Origin: Mucilaginibacter terrigena
GTDB taxonomy: Bacteria > Bacteroidota > Bacteroidia > Sphingobacteriales > Sphingobacteriaceae
Assembly: GCF_004168255.1 (NCBI RefSeq)
Contig: NZ_SEWG01000003.1
Coordinates: forward strand, 186,001-250,000
DNA length: 64,000 nucleotides
Direction: 5' to 3'
In this document: positions 61,614 through 64,000 of the stretch, piece after piece
How the letters are laid out: every line of letters begins with the position of its first letter
Position numbering within the stretch: position 1 is the first letter of the stretch
The notes under the pieces: model-generated
What the model was told of the DNA's origin: nothing
The model's input: only the letters and a program-made list of their open reading frames with translations
The model's database searches: none
Program-made: the position numbers and the translations under genes

Positions 61614-62036
61614 ATGCTACAGCCAAAAAGAACGAAGTTCAGAAAGATGCAAAAAGGCAGGATGAAAGGTTTAGCCAGTCGTGGTACTGAGCTTTCATTC
61701 GGATCTTTCGGTATAAAATCACTCGAAGCCGCCTGGATAACCAGCCGCCAGATCGAGGCTGCACGTATTGCTGTAACACGTTTTATGAAACGTGAAGGCC
61801 AGGTGTGGATCAGGATATTTCCTGACAAGCCTGTAACCAAAAAACCAGCAGAGGTACGTATGGGTAAAGGTAAAGGTGCCCCAGAATACTGGGTAGCAGT
61901 TGTACGCCCGGGCAGGATGATATTTGAAGCAGAAGGTGTGCCTTTAGATGTTGCAAAAGAGGCGTTACGCCTTGCAGCACAAAAGCTACCGGTGCAAACC
62001 AGATTTGTAACACGTAGGGATTACGTAGAAGCATAA
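61614..62036 (+). CDS. rplP: 50S ribosomal protein L16
   Basis: L16 contacts the A-site tRNA and helps in factor-dependent GTPase steps. The 140 residues begin [20 protein letters not shown] and include [20 protein letters not shown] and the tip segment [20 protein letters not shown]. It lies after a 168-base gap from rpsC. Confidence 0.98.
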   Translation: MLQPKRTKFRKMQKGRMKGLASRGTELSFGSFGIKSLEAAWITSRQIEAARIAVTRFMKREGQVWIRIFPDKPVTKKPAEVRMGKGKGAPEYWVAVVRPGRMIFEAEGVPLDVAKEALRLAAQKLPVQTRFVTRRDYVEA

Positions 62037-62042
62037 ATAAAT

Positions 62043-62135
62043 GGTTGAAAAGTTGTAAATGTTGAAAGGTTGTAAAGTTATTGCAGCCGCCATTAGGTAA
62101 CATTAAAACATTTAAACTTTCCAACATTACAACAA
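62043..62135. repeat. GTTGAAAAGTTGTAAATG palindromic repeat, copy 3
   Basis: GGTTGAAAAGTTGTAAATGT plus TGAAAGGTTGTAAAG and ACATTTAAACTTTCCAACAT plus TACAACAAC are imperfect inverted copies filling the gap between rplP and rpmC. Same family as 33511-33600 and 36765-36876. Confidence 0.72.
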
Positions 62136-62145
62136 CAATAAGAAC

Positions 62146-62355
62146 ATGAAGAACTCAGAAATTTTAGAGCTTTCAACCGAAGAAGTGTCAGCAAGACTGA
62201 GCGAGGAAAAATCAACTCTTACAAAACTGAAATTTGCACACGCGGTTTCGGCTATTGAGAACCCAACCCGCATTACAAAAGTGCGCAAGGATATTGCTCG
62301 TTTGAATACTGAACTAACAAAACGCAAGGCGGCGTCAGCTTCTGAACAGAATTAA
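62146..62355 (+). CDS. rpmC: 50S ribosomal protein L29
   Basis: L29 is a small two-helix protein near the exit tunnel that helps dock trigger factor. The 69 residues start [20 protein letters not shown], and the second helix contains [20 protein letters not shown], the L29 signature. It follows rplP after a gap of 109 bases holding a repeat. Confidence 0.96.
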   Translation: MKNSEILELSTEEVSARLSEEKSTLTKLKFAHAVSAIENPTRITKVRKDIARLNTELTKRKAASASEQN

Positions 62356-62375
62356 TTTTTAAGCGTCGGAAAACA

Positions 62376-62630
62376 ATGGAAAGAAATTTAAGAAAAACAC
62401 GTACCGGCCTGGTAGTAAGCAATAAGATGGAAAAATCTATTGTTGTTGCTGTAGAGCGGAAGGTGAAGCACCCCATCTATGGTAAATTCGTAAAGAAGAC
62501 TACCAAATTTATGGCTCATGACGAAGCAAACACCTGTGGTGTTGGCGATACCGTATTGATTATGGAAACCCGCCCGTTGAGCAAAAACAAAAACTGGAGA
62601 TTAGTTCAAATTTTAGAGAGGGCTAAATAA
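62376..62630 (+). CDS. rpsQ: 30S ribosomal protein S17
   Basis: S17 is an OB-fold 30S protein that binds helix 11. The 84 residues have [20 protein letters not shown] at the start, then [20 protein letters not shown] and [20 protein letters not shown] at the end, the S17 core. A 20-base gap separates it from rpmC. Confidence 0.98.
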   Translation: MERNLRKTRTGLVVSNKMEKSIVVAVERKVKHPIYGKFVKKTTKFMAHDEANTCGVGDTVLIMETRPLSKNKNWRLVQILERAK

Positions 62631-62631
62631 C

Positions 62632-63000
62632 ATGGTACAACAGGAATCAAGATTAAATGTAGCCGATAACAGCGGTGCTAAAGAAGTTTTAGTAATACGC
62701 GTATTAGGTGGTACCGGTAAAAGATATGCTTCTATTGGCGATAAGATAGTAGTTACCGTAAAAAGCGCATTACCATCAGGTAACGTGAAAAAAGGTACAG
62801 TATCTAAAGCCGTAGTGGTTAGGACCAAGAAAGAGATCCGCAGGAAAGATGGTTCATATATCCGCTTTGACGATAACGCAGCCGTTTTGTTAAACAACCA
62901 GGATGAGCCAAGGGGCACACGTATCTTTGGCCCTGTTGCCAGAGAGTTACGTGAAAAACAATTTATGAAAATTGTATCATTAGCACCGGAGGTATTGTAA
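62632..63000 (+). CDS. rplN: 50S ribosomal protein L14
   Basis: L14 lies at the subunit interface and takes part in bridges B5 and B8. The 122-residue sequence has [20 protein letters not shown] at the start, [20 protein letters not shown] in the middle and [20 protein letters not shown] at the end. The start is one base after rpsQ. Confidence 0.98.
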   Translation: MVQQESRLNVADNSGAKEVLVIRVLGGTGKRYASIGDKIVVTVKSALPSGNVKKGTVSKAVVVRTKKEIRRKDGSYIRFDDNAAVLLNNQDEPRGTRIFGPVARELREKQFMKIVSLAPEVL

Positions 63001-63001
63001 T

Positions 63002-63343
63002 ATGGAAAAGAAAAACACAAAACCAGCTAAATTAAAGATCCGCAAGGGCGATTTAGTTAAGGTAATAGCCGGTGATTCAAAAGGATCACAAGGTAAAATA
63101 GTTGAAATTATCATTGATAAAAACAGGGCTGTTGTTGAAGGTGCCAATATGGTATCTAAACACACCAAGCCTAATGCAGCCAACCCTAACGGCGGAATTG
63201 TAAAGCAGGAAGCTGCTATACACATTTCTAACCTGGCACTGGTTGAACCTTCAACAGGTAAAACAACCCGCGTTGGCCGTAAATTAAACGATGCCGGCAA
63301 ATTGGTTAGAGTATCAAAAAAATCAGGGGAGGAAATTAAGTAA
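63002..63343 (+). CDS. rplX: 50S ribosomal protein L24
   Basis: L24 starts 50S assembly and lies near the tunnel exit. The 113 residues show the KOW motif [19 protein letters not shown] and then [20 protein letters not shown] and the C-terminal region with [20 protein letters not shown]. Its TAA overlaps the rplE start by one base. Confidence 0.97.
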   Translation: MEKKNTKPAKLKIRKGDLVKVIAGDSKGSQGKIVEIIIDKNRAVVEGANMVSKHTKPNAANPNGGIVKQEAAIHISNLALVEPSTGKTTRVGRKLNDAGKLVRVSKKSGEEIK

Positions 63344-63912
63344 TGACTTACGTACCAAGATTAAAATCAAAATATAAGGAAGAAATCCGCACGGCGCTTA
63401 AAGATAAGTTTGCTTATAAAAGTGTAATGCAGGTTCCTAAATTGCAGAAAATAGCTATCAACCAGGGTGTTGGCGGTGCTACTACCGATAAAAAACTTAT
63501 CGAGAACACCATCAGCGAGTTAACAACCATCACTGGGCAGCAAGCGGTTTCTTCAAAATCTAAAAAGGATATCTCTAACTTCAAATTGCGTAAAGGTATG
63601 CCAATTGGCGTGCGTGTTACATTACGCGATAATACAATGTATGAGTTTTTAGACCGTTTAATTGCTGTTGCCCTGCCACGTATCCGTGACTTTAAAGGCA
63701 TTAACGATAAAGGTTTTGACGGACGCGGAAACTATACCTTAGGTATATCAGAGCAGATCATATTCCCCGAGATCAATATTGACAAGATCAACAAGATCCA
63801 GGGTATGGACATTACCTTTGTAACCTCGGCAACAAACGATGTTGAAGCATTGGAGTTACTGAAACAATTTGGTTTACCATTTAAAAATCAAACACCAACT
63901 AACAATGGCTAA
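63343..63912 (+). CDS. rplE: 50S ribosomal protein L5
   Basis: L5 binds 5S rRNA and the P-site tRNA in the central protuberance. The 189-residue protein has [20 protein letters not shown] at the start, then [20 protein letters not shown] and [20 protein letters not shown], both diagnostic. The stop codon overlaps the rpsN start (ATGGCTAA). Confidence 0.98.
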   Translation: MTYVPRLKSKYKEEIRTALKDKFAYKSVMQVPKLQKIAINQGVGGATTDKKLIENTISELTTITGQQAVSSKSKKDISNFKLRKGMPIGVRVTLRDNTMYEFLDRLIAVALPRIRDFKGINDKGFDGRGNYTLGISEQIIFPEINIDKINKIQGMDITFVTSATNDVEALELLKQFGLPFKNQTPTNNG

Positions 63913-64000
63913 AGAAGGCGTAAAGGCTCGTGAAGTAAAACGTGCCAAATTAGTAGCAAAATTTGCTGAAAAAAGAGCAGCGTTAAAAGCAGCCGGCGAT
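63905..64000 (+). CDS. rpsN: 30S ribosomal protein S14, truncated by the window end
   Basis: Only the first 32 residues are in the window ([19 protein letters not shown], then [13 protein letters not shown]). They match the zinc-independent S14 type with AKxxxKAREVKR at the start; no CxxC is seen so far. Its ATG lies eight bases before the rplE stop, indicating coupled translation. Partial at the 3' end. Confidence 0.9.
   Translation, partial: MAKEGVKAREVKRAKLVAKFAEKRAALKAAGD

Noticed and set aside
1..64000. IS elements, prophage, CRISPR arrays, tRNA or rRNA genes
   Set aside because: No transposase or integrase motif, no regularly spaced direct repeats and no cloverleaf-like sequence was noticed on reading both strands.

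Overview
The window reads as a chromosome segment of a Gram-negative Bacteroidota bacterium, most likely family Sphingobacteriaceae (Mucilaginibacter/Pedobacter-like; inferred from gene content and order, not from a search). The signs are GTG/ATG genes mostly without Shine-Dalgarno sequences, promoters of the TTG-N19/20-TAnnTTTG type, the folP / DUF1599 / DoxX / aroK neighbourhood, a bamD-rpoZ-coaBC-DUF4835 (PorD-type) block, LptB and KdtA for LPS, and a glyco-carotenoid gene set. No rRNA, tRNA, CRISPR array, phage or classical IS transposase was found.

Layout. 0.1-6.3 kb: small secreted protein, clpC, FkbM methyltransferase, ettA. 6.5-13.1 kb (minus strand): hemH, then a run of carotenoid and isoprenoid genes (crtW-type ketolase, ispH, cruF, glycosyltransferase, two acyltransferases, hydrolase). 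13.3-19.8 kb: kdtA, divergent from a plus-strand sugar-nucleotide operon (ugd, UDP-xylose synthase, galE, rfbB, PHP-type phosphatase). 19.9-31.9 kb: MacB-type permease, TlpA-like protein, IscA-type protein, methylmalonyl-CoA mutase catalytic subunit without a B12 domain, dnaA, NTF2-like protein, crtD-type desaturase, asd, threonine dehydrogenase-like epimerase, YebC. 31.9-34.5 kb: small uncharacterised genes, a PRTase and a GIY-YIG nuclease. 34.6-48.1 kb: aroK, DoxX, DUF1599, folP, lipoproteins, GH3, lptB, recJ, a TetR locus with visible operators, DUF4835, coaBC, rpoZ, bamD. 48.8-52.4 kb: str operon (rpsL-rpsG-fusA-rpsJ), ended by a terminator. 52.4-57.0 kb: an accessory block (toxin-antitoxin pair, VOC protein, EVE-like protein, two membrane-associated proteins, a fungal-type prephenate dehydrogenase). 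57.4-64.0 kb: S10/spc ribosomal operon from rplC to the start of rpsN, with its own promoter.

The most striking theme is a dense population of short palindromic intergenic elements of about ten unrelated sequence families. They sit in most gaps, including gaps inside the ribosomal operons. In several places they have entered genes and now encode peptide: inside kdtA, at the C-termini of the ketolase and recJ, and at the N-terminus of the EVE-like gene. One family, about 86-88 bp and starting ATGTCATTGCGAG, is present as intact hairpins (26.5 and 28.8 kb), as a solo half (48.6 kb), and as a hairpin whose three-base apex is replaced by a 339-bp segment carrying a GIY-YIG nuclease gene (34.1-34.6 kb). 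That arrangement looks like a nuclease-encoding long form of a REP/MITE-like element and is the best candidate here for an undescribed mobile system.
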